Assembly (NCBI RefSeq): GCF_000720185.1
Contig: NZ_JOIY01000039.1
Span: 1-64,000, forward strand
DNA: 64,000 nucleotides
Direction of reading: 5' to 3'
From: Streptomyces sp. NRRL S-340
GTDB taxonomy: Bacteria > Actinomycetota > Actinomycetes > Streptomycetales > Streptomycetaceae
The translations under genes and the position numbers were made by a program. The notes below the pieces were generated by a model. That model made no database searches. It worked only from the letters and a program-made list of their open reading frames with translations, and had not been told where the DNA came from. Below, piece after piece: positions 46,006 to 58,597 of this stretch (position 1 is the stretch's first letter; every line of letters begins with the position of its first letter).

Positions 46006-47372
46006 GCCCGTCCCTCGCCGCAGAGAACCTCTCGATGTTCGGCACCGACCCGTGGTGGCTGGTCGTCGTCAAGGCGGTGTTCTGCTTCGCCTTCCTGATG
46101 GTGACCGTGCTGTTCTCCATCGTCTGGGAGCGCAAGGTCGTCGCCTGGATGCAGTTGCGCATCGGCCCCAACCGGCACGGCCCCTGGGGCATGCTCCAGT
46201 CGCTCGCCGACGGCGTGAAGCTGATGCTCAAGGAGGACCTCGTCGTCAAGCGCGCCGACAAGGTCGTCTACGTCCTGGCGCCCGTCGTCGCGGCCATCCC
46301 GGCGTTCATGGCGATCGCCGTGATCCCCTTCGGCCCGGCCGGCAACGAGATCTCGATCTTCGGCCACCGCACCGCGATGCAGCTGACCGACCTCCCGATC
46401 GCCATGTTGTACATCCTGGCGGTCGCCTCGGTCGGCATCTACGGGATCGTGCTCGCGGGCTGGAGCTCGGGCTCGACGTACCCGCTGCTGGGCGGTCTGC
46501 GCTCGTGCGCGCAGATGATCTCCTACGAGATCGCCATGGGCGCCGCGTTCGCCTCGGTGTTCCTGTACTCGGGATCCATGTCGACGTCGACCATCGTCGA
46601 ACAGCAGCACGACCGCTGGTACATCCTGCTGCTGCCGGTCTCCTTCATCCTCTACATCGTCACCATGGTCGGCGAGACGAACCGCGCCCCGTTCGACATG
46701 CCCGAGTCCGAGGGCGACCTGGTGGGCGGCTTCAACACCGAGTACTCGTCGATCAAGTTCGCGATGTTCATGCTCGCCGAGTACGTGAACATGGTGACGG
46801 TCTCGGCCGTGTCGACCACGCTCTTCCTGGGCGGATGGCGGGCCCCCTGGCCGATCAGCACCTTCTGGGAGGGCGCCAACCACGGCTGGTGGCCGCTGCT
46901 CTGGTTCGTGATCAAGGTGCAGCTGCTGCTGTTCTTCTTCATCTGGCTGCGCGGCACGCTCCCGCGGGTGCGCTACGACCAGCTGATGAAGCTCGGCTGG
47001 AAGGTCCTCATCCCGGTCTCCGTGGTCTGGCTGATGCTGGTCGCGACCGTGCGGACGCTCAGGAACGAGAACTACGACTTCGCCGACATCGCCCTCTACG
47101 TCGGCGGTGGCGTCCTGGCACTGCTGATCCTGTCCTTCGTCGCCGACATGTTCCGCGAGAAGGGCAGGGCGGCCGAGGCCGGGGAGCCCGCCGCGCAGCC
47201 GGCCGGGTTCGACCCCATGGCCGGCGGATTCCCCGTGCCCCCGCTGCCGGGCCAGGAGCTGCCGCCGGTGCCGCGGCGCCGTCCGCACCGCGAGCGGGAA
47301 CTGATTGTCAGTGGCGGGTCGGACACTGTCAGTGACGGATCTCTGGATGGAAAGGAGGCGTCCGATGGCTGA
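46002..47372 (+). CDS. nuoH: NADH-quinone oxidoreductase subunit H
   Basis: A 456-residue membrane subunit with about eight helices that joins the peripheral arm to the proton pumps. The matrix-side loops show [20 protein letters not shown] and [20 protein letters not shown] (the quinone-channel loop), with [19 protein letters not shown] Pro/Gly/Arg-rich C-terminal tail of about 70 residues follows the last helix. It overlaps nuoI by 8 nt. Confidence 0.97.
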   Translation: MSPSLAAENLSMFGTDPWWLVVVKAVFCFAFLMVTVLFSIVWERKVVAWMQLRIGPNRHGPWGMLQSLADGVKLMLKEDLVVKRADKVVYVLAPVVAAIPAFMAIAVIPFGPAGNEISIFGHRTAMQLTDLPIAMLYILAVASVGIYGIVLAGWSSGSTYPLLGGLRSCAQMISYEIAMGAAFASVFLYSGSMSTSTIVEQQHDRWYILLLPVSFILYIVTMVGETNRAPFDMPESEGDLVGGFNTEYSSIKFAMFMLAEYVNMVTVSAVSTTLFLGGWRAPWPISTFWEGANHGWWPLLWFVIKVQLLLFFFIWLRGTLPRVRYDQLMKLGWKVLIPVSVVWLMLVATVRTLRNENYDFADIALYVGGGVLALLILSFVADMFREKGRAAEAGEPAAQPAGFDPMAGGFPVPPLPGQELPPVPRRRPHRERELIVSGGSDTVSDGSLDGKEASDG

Positions 47373-47967
47373 GGAACCCAAGGAGACCAAGCCCGGTTTC
47401 CAGAACCCCGTGGCCGGCTTCGGCGTGACCTTCAAGGCCATGTTCAAGAAGCGGCTCACCGAGCAGTACCCGGAGCAGAAGAAGACCACCGCTCCGCGTT
47501 TCCACGGACGGCACCAGCTCAACCGCCATCCGGACGGCCTGGAGAAGTGCGTCGGCTGCGAGCTGTGCGCCTGGGCCTGCCCCGCCGACGCCATCTACGT
47601 GGAGGGCGCCGACAACACCGACGAGGAGCGCTACTCCCCGGGCGAGCGCTACGGCCGCGTCTACCAGATCAACTACGCCCGCTGCATCCTGTGCGGGCTG
47701 TGCATCGAGGCGTGCCCCACGCGCGCGCTGACGATGACCAACGAGTTCGAACTGGCCGACTCCAGCCGCGCGAACCTCATCTACACCAAGGAGCAGCTGC
47801 TCGCCGGCCTCGAAGAGGGCATGGTCGACACGCCGCACGCCATCTACCCCGGCACGGACGAACAGGACTACTACCGGGGCCTGGTGACCGAGGCCGCACC
47901 GGGCACGGTGCGCCAGGTGGCCGTCTCCAAGGGGGAGCAGGCCTCGGACGAGGAGGTGGGCGCATGA
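47365..47967 (+). CDS. nuoI: NADH-quinone oxidoreductase subunit I
   Basis: A 200-residue subunit carrying two 4Fe-4S clusters (N6a and N6b). The motifs are [12 protein letters not shown] (about residue 53) and [12 protein letters not shown] (about residue 110), which carry electrons from NuoG to NuoB. The N-terminal helix ([19 protein letters not shown]) anchors it. The ATG at 47365 has AAAGGAGG upstream and lies within the nuoH end. It overlaps nuoJ by 4 nt. Confidence 0.97.
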   Translation: MAEEPKETKPGFQNPVAGFGVTFKAMFKKRLTEQYPEQKKTTAPRFHGRHQLNRHPDGLEKCVGCELCAWACPADAIYVEGADNTDEERYSPGERYGRVYQINYARCILCGLCIEACPTRALTMTNEFELADSSRANLIYTKEQLLAGLEEGMVDTPHAIYPGTDEQDYYRGLVTEAAPGTVRQVAVSKGEQASDEEVGA

Positions 47968-48806
47968 GCGAGCAGCTCGCCGCCTACACCACCTCCACCG
48001 GGGAGGCCTTCCAGTTCTGGGTGCTCGGCACCGTCGCGGTGATCGGTGCGCTGTGCACCGTCTTCATGAGGAAGGCCGTGCACAGTGCGCTGTGCCTGGC
48101 CGGGACCATGATCGTCCTGGCGGTGTTCTACCTCGCCAACGGCGCCTACTTCCTGGGGATCGTGCAGATCGTCGTCTACACCGGCGCGATCATGATGCTG
48201 TTCCTGTTCGTGGTGATGCTGGTCGGCGTGACCGCCGCGGACTCCCTGAAGGAGACCATCAAGGGCCAGCGCTGGCTGGCCCTCCTGTGCGGTCTCGGCT
48301 TCGGCGTCCTGCTCTTCGCGGGGATCGCCAACGCCTCCCTGAAGGACTTCGCCGGCGCCGGCAAGGCCAACGCGGGCGGCAACGTGGAGGGTCTGGCGTC
48401 CCTCATCTTCACCCGGTACGTATACGCGTTCGAACTCACCGGGGCTCTGCTCATCACGGCCACCATCGGCGCCATGGTGCTCACCCACCGCGAGCGCACC
48501 GAGCGGGCCAGGACCCAGCGCGAGCTGTCCGAACAGCGCGTGCGCGAGGGCAAGCACGTACCGCCGCTGCCCGCCCCCGGCGTCTACGCCCGGCACAACG
48601 CCGTGGACATCGCCGGTCTGCTGCCCGACGGCACCCCCTCCGAGCTGACCGTCAGCAAGACGCTGCGCGAGCGCGGCCAGGTCCGCGACGTCTCGGCCGA
48701 GGCGCTGAACGACCTCAAGGCCCTGGAACAGCGCGCCGAGGAGCGGCTGGAGCGCACCGAGATCGACCCGGCGAGCCTCAAGCGGCCCGAGGAGGCGTCG
48801 AAGTGA
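47964..48806 (+). CDS. nuoJ: NADH-quinone oxidoreductase subunit J
   Basis: A 280-residue membrane subunit with five helices in the first 190 residues, including [20 protein letters not shown] and [14 protein letters not shown], the family core. Some 90 charged residues follow (from about [19 protein letters not shown]) with no membrane segment, longer than in most homologs. It overlaps nuoI and nuoK by 4 nt each. Confidence 0.96.
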
Positions 48807-49102
48807 ATCCCGTCAACTACCTTTACCTCGCCGCCCTGTTGTTCACGATCGGCGCCACCGGGGTCCTCATCCGGCGCAACGCCATCGTGGTCTTCATGTG
48901 CATCGAGCTGATGCTGAACGCCTGCAACCTCGCGTTCGTCGCCTTCTCCCGGATGCACGGCAACCTCGACGGCCAGATCATCGCCTTCTTCACGATGGTC
49001 GTCGCCGCGGCGGAGGTCGTGGTCGGACTCGCGATCATCGTGTCGCTGTTCCGTTCCCGCCACTCGGCCTCGGTCGACGACGCCAGCCTGATGAAGCTGT
49101 AA
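48803..49102 (+). CDS. nuoK: NADH-quinone oxidoreductase subunit K
   Basis: A 99-residue subunit with three helices. It has the family-typical [19 protein letters not shown], with the membrane-embedded glutamate, and [19 protein letters not shown] with a second one. These take part in coupling proton movement to electron transfer. The GTG start overlaps nuoJ. Confidence 0.97.
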
Positions 49103-49117
49103 GGGGTCGGAAGAATC

Positions 49118-51064
49118 GTGGAGAACCTGATTGCGCTGCTGATCGCGGCGCCCCTGCTCGGAGCGGCCGTCCTCCTGGCCGGCGGTCGGCGCCTGGACGC
49201 CGTCGGCCACTGGATCGGCACCCTGCTCGCCGGCGCCTCCTTCGTGATCGGCCTGGTCCTCTTCGCCGACCTGCTCGGCAAGGGCGCCGACCACCGCACG
49301 GTGATCCAGCACCTGTTCAGCTGGGTCCCGGTGGCCGGCTTCCAGGCGGACGTCACCTTCCGGCTCGACCAGCTGTCGATGACGTTCGTGCTGCTGATCA
49401 CCGGTGTCGGCTCGCTCATCCACCTGTACTCGATCGGGTACATGGAGCACGACGAGCGGCGCCGCCGTTTCTTCGGCTACCTCAACCTGTTCCTCGCGGC
49501 GATGCTGCTGCTCGTCCTCGCCGACAACTACCTCCTGCTGTACGTCGGCTGGGAGGGCGTCGGTCTCGCCTCCTACCTGCTGATCGGCTTCTGGCAGCAC
49601 AAGCCCAGCGCGGCCACCGCCGCCAAGAAGGCCTTCCTGGTCAACCGGGTCGGCGACATGGGCCTGTCGATCGCGATCATGCTGATGTTCACCACGTTCG
49701 GCACCTTCGCCTTCGGCCCGGTGTTCGGCCACGTCCAGGACACCTCCGAGGGCAGGCTCACGGCGATCGGCCTGATGCTGCTGCTCGCCGCCTGCGGCAA
49801 GTCCGCCCAGGTGCCGCTGCAGTCCTGGCTCGGCGACGCGATGGAGGGCCCGACCCCCGTCTCCGCCCTCATCCACGCGGCCACCATGGTGACCGCGGGC
49901 GTCTACCTGATCGTCCGCTCCGGAGCCGTCTTCAACGCGGCGCCCGACGCGCAGCTCGCCGTCACCGTCGTCGGCGCGGTCACACTGCTGTTCGGTGCGA
50001 TCGTCGGTTGCGCGAAGGACGACATCAAGAAGGCGCTGGCCGGCTCGACCATGTCGCAGATCGGCTACATGGTGCTCGCCGCGGGACTCGGCCCCATCGG
50101 CTACGTCTTCGCGATCATGCACCTGGTGACGCACGGCTTCTTCAAGGCCGGGCTGTTCCTCGGCGCCGGCTCCGTCATGCACGGCATGAACGACGAGGTC
50201 GACATGCGCAAGTACGGCGGGCTCAGGAAGTACATGCCCGTCACCTTCATCACCTTCGGCCTGGGCTACCTCGCGATCATCGGCTTCCCCGGCCTGTCCG
50301 GCTTCTTCTCCAAGGACAAGATCATCGAGGCGGCCTTCGCCAAGGGCGGCACCGAGGGCTGGATCCTCGGCGGCGCGGCCCTGCTGGGCGCGGCCATCAC
50401 GGCGTACTACATGACGCGCGTGATGCTGATGACGTTCTTCGGCGAGGAGCGCTGGCGCGACCGGCCCACCGCCTCGCCCGCGGAGCCCAGCGCGGAACCG
50501 GCGGCCGAGGAGCGCGGCGCCCACGCGGAACCGCACCCGCACGAGTCGCCCGGGACCATGACCGTCCCCATGATCGTGCTGGCCGTGGGGTCCGTGTTCG
50601 GCGGTGCGTTCTTCAGCATCGGCGACCGCTTCCTGCACTGGCTGGAGCCGGTCACCGGGCACAGCGAGGGCGACTCGCCGGTCAGCGCCGCGGTGGTCAC
50701 CGGCGCCACCATGGTCTGCCTGGTCGTCGGCGTCGCCATCGCCTGGGCCCAGTACGGCCGCAAGCCGGTCCCGGCCGTCGCCCCGCGCGGGTCGCTGCTC
50801 ACCCGGGCCGCCCGGCGGGACCTGCTCCAGGACGACTTCAACCACGTCGTCCTCGTCCGCGGCGGCGAGCACCTCACCCGGTCCCTGGTGTACGTCGACC
50901 ACACCCTGGTCGACGGTGTCGTCAACGGCACGGCGGCGTCCATGGGCGGCCTGTCCGGCCGGCTGCGCCGGCTGCAGAACGGCTTCGCGCGCTCGTACGC
51001 GGTCTCGATGTTCGGCGGTGCGGCACTCCTGGTCGCCGCGACCCTGCTGATGAGGGCGGTCTGA
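49118..51064 (+). CDS. nuoL: NADH-quinone oxidoreductase subunit L
   Basis: A 648-residue antiporter-like proton pump subunit. Conserved segments include [37 protein letters not shown] with the key glutamate, [40 protein letters not shown] and [20 protein letters not shown]. The C-terminal lateral helix region, after a His/Glu/Ala-rich linker near residue 460, follows. The GTG start lies 15 bp after nuoK. Confidence 0.97.
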   Translation: MENLIALLIAAPLLGAAVLLAGGRRLDAVGHWIGTLLAGASFVIGLVLFADLLGKGADHRTVIQHLFSWVPVAGFQADVTFRLDQLSMTFVLLITGVGSLIHLYSIGYMEHDERRRRFFGYLNLFLAAMLLLVLADNYLLLYVGWEGVGLASYLLIGFWQHKPSAATAAKKAFLVNRVGDMGLSIAIMLMFTTFGTFAFGPVFGHVQDTSEGRLTAIGLMLLLAACGKSAQVPLQSWLGDAMEGPTPVSALIHAATMVTAGVYLIVRSGAVFNAAPDAQLAVTVVGAVTLLFGAIVGCAKDDIKKALAGSTMSQIGYMVLAAGLGPIGYVFAIMHLVTHGFFKAGLFLGAGSVMHGMNDEVDMRKYGGLRKYMPVTFITFGLGYLAIIGFPGLSGFFSKDKIIEAAFAKGGTEGWILGGAALLGAAITAYYMTRVMLMTFFGEERWRDRPTASPAEPSAEPAAEERGAHAEPHPHESPGTMTVPMIVLAVGSVFGGAFFSIGDRFLHWLEPVTGHSEGDSPVSAAVVTGATMVCLVVGVAIAWAQYGRKPVPAVAPRGSLLTRAARRDLLQDDFNHVVLVRGGEHLTRSLVYVDHTLVDGVVNGTAASMGGLSGRLRRLQNGFARSYAVSMFGGAALLVAATLLMRAV

Positions 51065-51069
51065 TACCG

Positions 51070-52641
51070 ATGTCCTTTCCTCTGCTGACAGCGACGGCGG
51101 CGCTCCCGGCCGTCGGGGCCGTCGCCACGGCCGCCGTACCGGCCTCCCGGCGCGCCGCCGCCAAGTGGCTGGCCCTCCTGGTCTCCCTCGGCACGCTCGC
51201 GCTGGCGGTCACCACCCTGGTCCGCTTCGACCCGGACGGCGCCCGCTACCAGCTCACCGAGTCCCACTCCTGGATCGCGGCCTTCGGGGTCCGCTACGAA
51301 CTGGGCGTGGACGGCATCGGCGTCGCGCTGGTCGCGCTGACCGCGCTGCTGATCCCGTTCGTGGTCCTGGCGGGCTGGCACGACGCCGACCCCCTGGAGA
51401 CCGGCAACCGCCGCTGGCGGCCCACCCAGGGCTTCTTCGCCCTGATCCTGGCCGTCGAGGCGATGGTGATCGTCTCCTTCGAGGCCACCGACGTCTTCCT
51501 CTTCTACATCTTCTTCGAAGCCATGCTGATCCCGATGTACTTCCTCATCGGCGGCTTCGGGGACCGTGCCCACGAGCACGGGGAGGAGACGGCCGCGACG
51601 CAGCGTTCCTACGCGGCGGTGAAGTTCCTCCTGTACAACCTGGCCGGCGGCCTGATCATGCTGGCCGCGGTGATCGGCCTGTACGTCGTCGCCGGGAACT
51701 TCTCCCTCACCGAGATCGCCGAGGCCCGCGCCAACGGCTCGCTGCACATGGCCACCAGCACCGAACGCTGGCTGTTCCTCGGCTTCTTCTTCGCCTTCGC
51801 GGTGAAGGCCCCGCTGTGGCCGCTGCACACCTGGCTGCCCAACGCCATGCAGGAGTCCACCGCCCCCGTCGCCGTCCTCATCACCGCGGTCGTCGACAAG
51901 GTGGGCACCTTCGCGATGCTCCGCTTCTGCCTCCAGCTGTTCCCCGGGGCGAGCAGGTGGGCCACGCCCGTGATCCTCGTCCTCGCCGTGATCAGCATCA
52001 TCTACGGCGCACTGCTGGCGGTCGGCCAGCGCGACATCAAGCGCCTGATCGCCTACGCGTCGATCTCGCACTTCGGCTTCATCATCATGGGCATCTTCGC
52101 GATGACCAGCCAGGGCCAGTCCGGCGCGACGCTCTACATGGTCAACCACGGCCTCTCGACGGCCGCGCTGCTGCTGGTCGCCGGATTCCTGATCTCCCGG
52201 CGCGGCTCGCGGCTCATCGCCGACTACGGCGGTGTGCAGAAGGTCGCGCCCGTGCTCGCCGGCGCCTTCCTGATCGGCGGCCTGGCGACCCTCTCACTGC
52301 CGGGGCTCGCCCCCTTCGTCAGCGAGTTCCTGGTCCTGGTCGGCACCTTCACGCGGTACCCGGCCATCGGCATCGTCGCCACCTTCGGCATCGTGCTCGC
52401 CGCGCTGTACACCCTCGTCCTCTACCAGCGGACGATGACCGGCCCGGTGAAGCGGGAGGTCTCCGCGATGCCGGACCTCAGAGTGCGGGAGCTGGTGGTC
52501 GTGGCCCCGCTGATCGTGCTGCTGATCTTCCTGGGCGTCTATCCGAAGCCCGTGACGAACATCGTCGACCCGGCGGTCAAGCAGACCATGTCCGACGTAC
52601 ACAAGACCGACCCCAAGCCCGACGTGGAGGCGGCCAAGTGA
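51070..52641 (+). CDS. nuoM: NADH-quinone oxidoreductase subunit M
   Basis: A 523-residue antiporter-like proton pump subunit. It contains FYIFFEAMLIPMYFLIG with the key glutamate, WPLHTWLPNAMQESTAPVAV, GQRDIKRLIAYASISHFGFI and GLAPFVSEFLVLVGTFTRYP, as expected for NuoM. It starts 5 bp after nuoL and overlaps nuoN by 4 nt. Confidence 0.97.
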   Translation: MSFPLLTATAALPAVGAVATAAVPASRRAAAKWLALLVSLGTLALAVTTLVRFDPDGARYQLTESHSWIAAFGVRYELGVDGIGVALVALTALLIPFVVLAGWHDADPLETGNRRWRPTQGFFALILAVEAMVIVSFEATDVFLFYIFFEAMLIPMYFLIGGFGDRAHEHGEETAATQRSYAAVKFLLYNLAGGLIMLAAVIGLYVVAGNFSLTEIAEARANGSLHMATSTERWLFLGFFFAFAVKAPLWPLHTWLPNAMQESTAPVAVLITAVVDKVGTFAMLRFCLQLFPGASRWATPVILVLAVISIIYGALLAVGQRDIKRLIAYASISHFGFIIMGIFAMTSQGQSGATLYMVNHGLSTAALLLVAGFLISRRGSRLIADYGGVQKVAPVLAGAFLIGGLATLSLPGLAPFVSEFLVLVGTFTRYPAIGIVATFGIVLAALYTLVLYQRTMTGPVKREVSAMPDLRVRELVVVAPLIVLLIFLGVYPKPVTNIVDPAVKQTMSDVHKTDPKPDVEAAK

Positions 52642-54287
52642 GCGCAGCAGCCGTCCACAGCCTGTGGACAACCGCGGCCGACCCGATCGCCAAGATCGGC
52701 GCGCCGAAGATCGAGTACGGGCAGCTGTCGCCCACCCTCATCGTCGTGGGCGCGGCGATCGTGGGGGTGCTGGTCGAGGCCTTCGTCCCGCGCAGGTCCC
52801 GCTACCACGCCCAGGTGTTCGTGTCCGTCGTCGCCCTGTGCGCCGCCTTCGCCGCGGTCGTCGCGCTCGCGGCGGACGGCTACGGCACCACGAAGGCGCA
52901 CATCGCGGCGATGGGCGCCATCGCCGTCGACGGGCCGTCCCTCTTCCTCCAGGGCACGATCGTGCTGTCCGCCCTGGTCGGCCTGTTCACCTTCGCCGAG
53001 CGGCGCCTGGACCCCGAGGCGCACGGCAACCGCGTCGACTCCTTCGCGGCGCAGGCCTCGGCCGTGCCGGGCAGCGACAGCGAGAAGGCCGCCGTGAAGG
53101 CCGGGTTCACCACCACCGAGGTCTTCCCGCTGCTCCTGTTCGCCGTCGCCGGCATGCTCGTCTTCCCCTCGGCGAACGACCTGCTGACCCTGTTCGTGGC
53201 CCTGGAGGTCTTCTCCCTCCCGCTGTACCTGCTGTGCGCCCTGGCCCGCCGCAAGCGGCTCATGTCGCAGGAGGCCGCGGTCAAGTACTTCCTGCTCGGC
53301 GCGTTCGCCTCCGCCTTCACCCTGTTCGGCATCGCCCTGCTGTACGGGTACGCCGGCTCGGTGTCGTACACGACGATCGCGCAGGTCGTCGAGGGCAACG
53401 TGCCCAGCGTCGACCCGGCGCTGGCCGACACCATGGGCAATGACGCGCTGCTGCTCATCGGCGCCGCGATGGTGGTGATGGGGCTGCTGTTCAAGGTGGG
53501 CGCCGTGCCGTTCCACATGTGGACGCCGGACGTCTACCAGGGCGCGCCGACCCCGGTCACCGGATTCATGGCGGCGGCGACCAAGGTGGCCGCGTTCGGC
53601 GCGCTGCTGCGGCTGCTGTACGTCGTGCTGCCCGGGATGCGCTGGGACTGGCGGCCGGTCATGTGGGGCGTGGCGATCGTCACCATGCTCGGCGGTGCGA
53701 TCGTCGCGATCACCCAGACCGACATCAAACGCCTGCTGGCCTACTCGTCCATCGCCCACGCGGGGTTCATCCTCGCGGGTGTCATCGCCACCTCGAAGGA
53801 CGGCGTCTCCTCCGTCCTCTTCTACCTGGCCGCGTACTCCTTCGTGACGATCGGCGCGTTCGCCGTGGTCACGCTGGTGCGCGACGCGGGCGGCGAGGCG
53901 ACGCACCTGTCCAAGTGGGCCGGACTCGGCCGGCGCTCCCCGCTGGTGGCGGCCGTGTTCGCCGTCTTCCTGCTGGCCTTCGCGGGCATCCCGCTGACCA
54001 GCGGCTTCGCCGGGAAGTTCGCCGTGTTCAAGGCGGCGGCGGAGGGCGGCGCGGCACCGCTGGTCGTCATCGGTGTGATCTCGTCCGCGGTCGCGGCCTT
54101 CTTCTACATCCGCGTGATCGTCCTGATGTTCTTCAGCGAGCCGCGTCCGGAGGGCCCGACGGTGGCGGTGCCCTCACCGCTGACCATGACGGCGATCGGC
54201 GTGGGGGTGGCCGTCACGGTGGTGCTGGGCGTGGCCCCGCAGTACTTCCTGGACCTGGCGGACCAGGCGGGGGTGTTCGTGCGCTGA
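52638..54287 (+). CDS. nuoN: NADH-quinone oxidoreductase subunit N
   Basis: A 549-residue antiporter-like proton pump subunit that closes the operon. Conserved parts are LFVALEVFSLPLYLLCALAR, VKYFLLGAFASAFTLFGIAL, VGAVPFHMWTPDVYQGAPTP and TQTDIKRLLAYSSIAHAGFI. A GTG start overlaps nuoM. The stop is followed within 16 bp by a 19-bp perfect hairpin. All 14 nuo genes from A to N are present and in the usual order. Confidence 0.97.
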   Translation: MSAAAVHSLWTTAADPIAKIGAPKIEYGQLSPTLIVVGAAIVGVLVEAFVPRRSRYHAQVFVSVVALCAAFAAVVALAADGYGTTKAHIAAMGAIAVDGPSLFLQGTIVLSALVGLFTFAERRLDPEAHGNRVDSFAAQASAVPGSDSEKAAVKAGFTTTEVFPLLLFAVAGMLVFPSANDLLTLFVALEVFSLPLYLLCALARRKRLMSQEAAVKYFLLGAFASAFTLFGIALLYGYAGSVSYTTIAQVVEGNVPSVDPALADTMGNDALLLIGAAMVVMGLLFKVGAVPFHMWTPDVYQGAPTPVTGFMAAATKVAAFGALLRLLYVVLPGMRWDWRPVMWGVAIVTMLGGAIVAITQTDIKRLLAYSSIAHAGFILAGVIATSKDGVSSVLFYLAAYSFVTIGAFAVVTLVRDAGGEATHLSKWAGLGRRSPLVAAVFAVFLLAFAGIPLTSGFAGKFAVFKAAAEGGAAPLVVIGVISSAVAAFFYIRVIVLMFFSEPRPEGPTVAVPSPLTMTAIGVGVAVTVVLGVAPQYFLDLADQAGVFVR

Positions 54288-54302
54288 CCTGACCCTGCCG
54301 AT

Positions 54303-54343
54303 GTGTCTGCCCGGCAGCCCCCACGGGGCTGCCGGGCAGACAC
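54303..54343. terminator. 19-bp perfect hairpin between nuoN and the Uma2 gene
   Basis: Bases 54303-54321 pair fully with 54325-54343 around a 3-nt loop. It lies between the convergent ends of nuoN (54287) and the Uma2 gene (54356), so it probably terminates both. There is no T run on either side. Confidence 0.8.
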
Positions 54344-54355
54344 GTCAGGAAGGTG

Positions 54356-54952
54356 TCACCCACACCGGCGGGGCTTGATCGCCGACAGATCCAGCTCGAT
54401 CGTGAACGGGACGTCCGTCTTCATCCGCTCGCGGAAGATACCCGTGCTCGTGTAGGTACCGGTGGTGGGCTCCAGTTCGAAGACGTGCACGACGGCGCGA
54501 TCGTTCTCGTTCTCGACCCTCCAGTAGTGGGGGATCTTCGCCCGGGCGTACTTGAAGGGCTTGGTCTCCCGGTCGCGGGAGATGGATTCCTCGGAGACGA
54601 CTTCGATGGCCAGGACGACGGCGTTCGCCGGGAAGCGAGTCTGTTTCGCGTTCTCCACGGCGTCGGTGCGCACGACGACCACATCCGGTTCCGGGCGGTT
54701 CTGGCGGTCGATGTCGATGGTGAGCTCACGAACAACCTGAACCTCATCAGGCGCCACTGACTGCAGTTGCCACTCGAAGAAGCTCACTGCACGCGAGTGG
54801 AAAAGCGTCTGCGGACTCACGAAGACCAGGCTCCCGTCGATCAGTTCCGTATGCGGAGGCAGATTCGGGAGGCGTTCCAGGTCGTCGGCGGTCCAGCCGC
54901 CTTCCGGCGGAGTCGGCCAGGTGGGCTTGGACGCCTTCGGTGCGACGCTCAT
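54356..54952 (-). CDS. Uma2-family (DUF820) endonuclease-like protein
   Basis: A 198-residue protein of the Uma2 family, with a restriction-endonuclease-like PD-(D/E)XK fold. The pattern [20 protein letters not shown], then [18 protein letters not shown] and [20 protein letters not shown], followed by [14 protein letters not shown], fits the proposed catalytic D, E-x-V/K positions. Biological function is unknown and family members occur in many copies in actinobacteria and cyanobacteria. Start ATG 54952 has GGGAG upstream; 54964 is an alternative. Confidence 0.85.
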   Translation of the reverse strand: MSVAPKASKPTWPTPPEGGWTADDLERLPNLPPHTELIDGSLVFVSPQTLFHSRAVSFFEWQLQSVAPDEVQVVRELTIDIDRQNRPEPDVVVVRTDAVENAKQTRFPANAVVLAIEVVSEESISRDRETKPFKYARAKIPHYWRVENENDRAVVHVFELEPTTGTYTSTGIFRERMKTDVPFTIELDLSAIKPRRCG

Positions 54953-55153
54953 CAGTGCTCCCATGGGACGGAGTCTCGCCGGTGCATTCAGACTATCGGC
55001 CGGAAACGGGCAGGTCTCCTGCGTACGTGTGAACGAGTCTCGTGTCATTGGCCTGGCGCCGCGGGGTCCGGCCTGTGGATAACTCCAGCGCTGTCGGCGG
55101 CGCCCCCTATCGTGGAGGAAGTGGTCGAGGGACCACGTACGGGGGACGAGACG

Positions 55154-57121
<1,968 letters not shown>

Positions 57122-57210
57122 GCGACGGACCCGGACACCGGTCCGCGGGCGACCGCGGACGATGACGGCCGGGGACGGGGGAGGCGCGGGGCGGTCCGCG
57201 GGCCGCCGGG

Positions 57211-57495
57211 TCACAGCGCGCGTGCGGCGTACGCCCTGACGTCCGCGTCCGGGTCCGCCGTGGCCGCGGCCAGGGCAGCGCGGGCGGACGCCGCCGAGGT
57301 GTGCCGCGTCAGCGCCAGGACGGCGGTGCGGTTTCGGCGCAGGTGCGAGGGAGTTCTGCTGGTTGTTCGCCGCCCGCCTGCCACCGCCGGACCCTTCGGC
57401 GTGCCGGACCGCCGGACCGCCGGAGCCGCCGTTCCCGCGGCCCCTGCGGCTGCGTCGACCCCTCCCGCGGGCGTCGCGTCCCCCGGCGCCGCCAC
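57211..57495 (-). pseudogene. HEAT-repeat-like gene remnant
   Basis: The last 45 residues, from HLRRNRTAVLALTRHTSAAS to RAALAAATADPDADVRAYAA, resemble the C-terminal HEAT repeats of larger actinobacterial proteins. Upstream, the frame is low-complexity and is broken by a stop at 57556-57558. Across that stop the same frame reads DATGRTALEWRARADGAG twice, because of the 61-bp duplication. No complete N-terminal domain is found, so I read it as a truncated remnant or a very short protein. Confidence is low. Confidence 0.35.
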
Positions 57496-57665
57496 CCCGG
57501 CGCCGTCCGCCCGGGCCCGCCATTCCAGCGCTGTGCGGCCGGTGGCGTCACCCCCCTACCGTCCGCCCGGGCCGTCACCCCAGCGCTGTGCGCCCAGCGC
57601 CGTCACCCCGGCGCCGTCCGCCCGGGCCCGCCATTCCAGCGCCGTGCGGCCGGTGGCGTCACCCC
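57494..57665. repeat. 61-bp direct duplication next to the M56 gene
   Basis: Bases 57494-57554 and 57605-57665 match except for one base (t/c near 57532/57643); offset 111 bp. The downstream copy overlaps the end of the M56 gene, and shorter related fragments lie between. It looks like recent tandem expansion. Confidence 0.75.
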
Positions 57666-58597
57666 AGCGCTGTCAGTCCGGGGGCGAACGTGATCAGCAG
57701 GGGCAGCAGCGGTACCAGGGCCGCCACCGTCGTCGTCAGGGCCCTGCGCCTGCGGTCCAGCCGGGGCGGGGGCTCCAGGAGCCGGTCCACCCGTTCACCG
57801 AGCAGACGGTGGCTGGAGGCGCAGGAGAGGACGCCGCGGTGCTGGTTGAGTTCGATCAGGGCGAGGGCCGTGGTGAGGTGGCCGTGGCGGCGGGAGGCGG
57901 TGTCGTCGGCGGCCAGCTCGACCAGGCGGTGGGTCTGGTCGCAGAAGTGCGCGAAGAGCGGGACGCGCGGGAAGCCGGTCGCGAGCGCGGTCGACAGGTG
58001 CAGCAGCCAGTCGTGGTGGGCGCGGGCGTGTCCGCGCTCGTGGGCGAGGACCGCGTCGAGCTGGTGGCCCGTCAGACGCTGCAGCGCCCCCGTCGTGACG
58101 ATGAGCTGGGGCGGATGGCCGGGCATCCACCACGCGTCGGGGTACTCGTCCTCCAGCACCAGCATCGGCCCCCGCGCCACGGGCAGGCCCGCGGGCAGGT
58201 CGGGAGCGCGTTCCCGCAGGTGCGCGCGGGCCAGGCCGCGGCGACGGCGGGCCTCGGCGAGTTCACGGCCGAGCATCGCGGTGGTCCAGGCGGCGCCGCA
58301 CGCCAGGAGCAGGGTGAGGGCGGCGGCCCAGGCGGGCGCGACCGACAGGTCGTAGGCGGCGGTCACCGCGGGCGGCGCGGGAGCGAACACCCGGTCGCGC
58401 ACGGTGTGGAAGACCGCCGCCGCGCCCAGGACCAGGGCGGCCAGGCAGCACAGCAGGACGGTGGCCACCAGGCACTGCCACACCCACAGCGCGACCACGG
58501 GTTCCCGCTCGGGCCACCGCGCCCGGGTCAGCGCGCGGGGAACCGGCACGGCGGCCGCCAGAGCGACGGCGCTCAGCAGGAGCAGGCAGACGGTCAT
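57659..58597 (-). CDS. M56-family membrane metallopeptidase (BlaR1-like)
   Basis: A 312-residue membrane zinc protease. About four helices are visible: a signal-like N-terminus (TVCLLLLSAVALAAAVPVP), VALWVWQCLVATVLLCCLAA, AAALTLLLACGAAW and a C-terminal one (TTTVAALVPLLPLLITFAPG). The zinc site is AVLAHERGHARAHHDW, the HExxH motif, with a later glutamate in LVELAADDTASRRHGH. M56 proteins normally work with a BlaI-type repressor gene, but none lies beside it. The C-terminus is inside the 61-bp repeat. Function, for example antibiotic sensing, is inferred from family only. Confidence 0.9.
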   Translation of the reverse strand: MTVCLLLLSAVALAAAVPVPRALTRARWPEREPVVALWVWQCLVATVLLCCLAALVLGAAAVFHTVRDRVFAPAPPAVTAAYDLSVAPAWAAALTLLLACGAAWTTAMLGRELAEARRRRGLARAHLRERAPDLPAGLPVARGPMLVLEDEYPDAWWMPGHPPQLIVTTGALQRLTGHQLDAVLAHERGHARAHHDWLLHLSTALATGFPRVPLFAHFCDQTHRLVELAADDTASRRHGHLTTALALIELNQHRGVLSCASSHRLLGERVDRLLEPPPRLDRRRRALTTTVAALVPLLPLLITFAPGLTALG

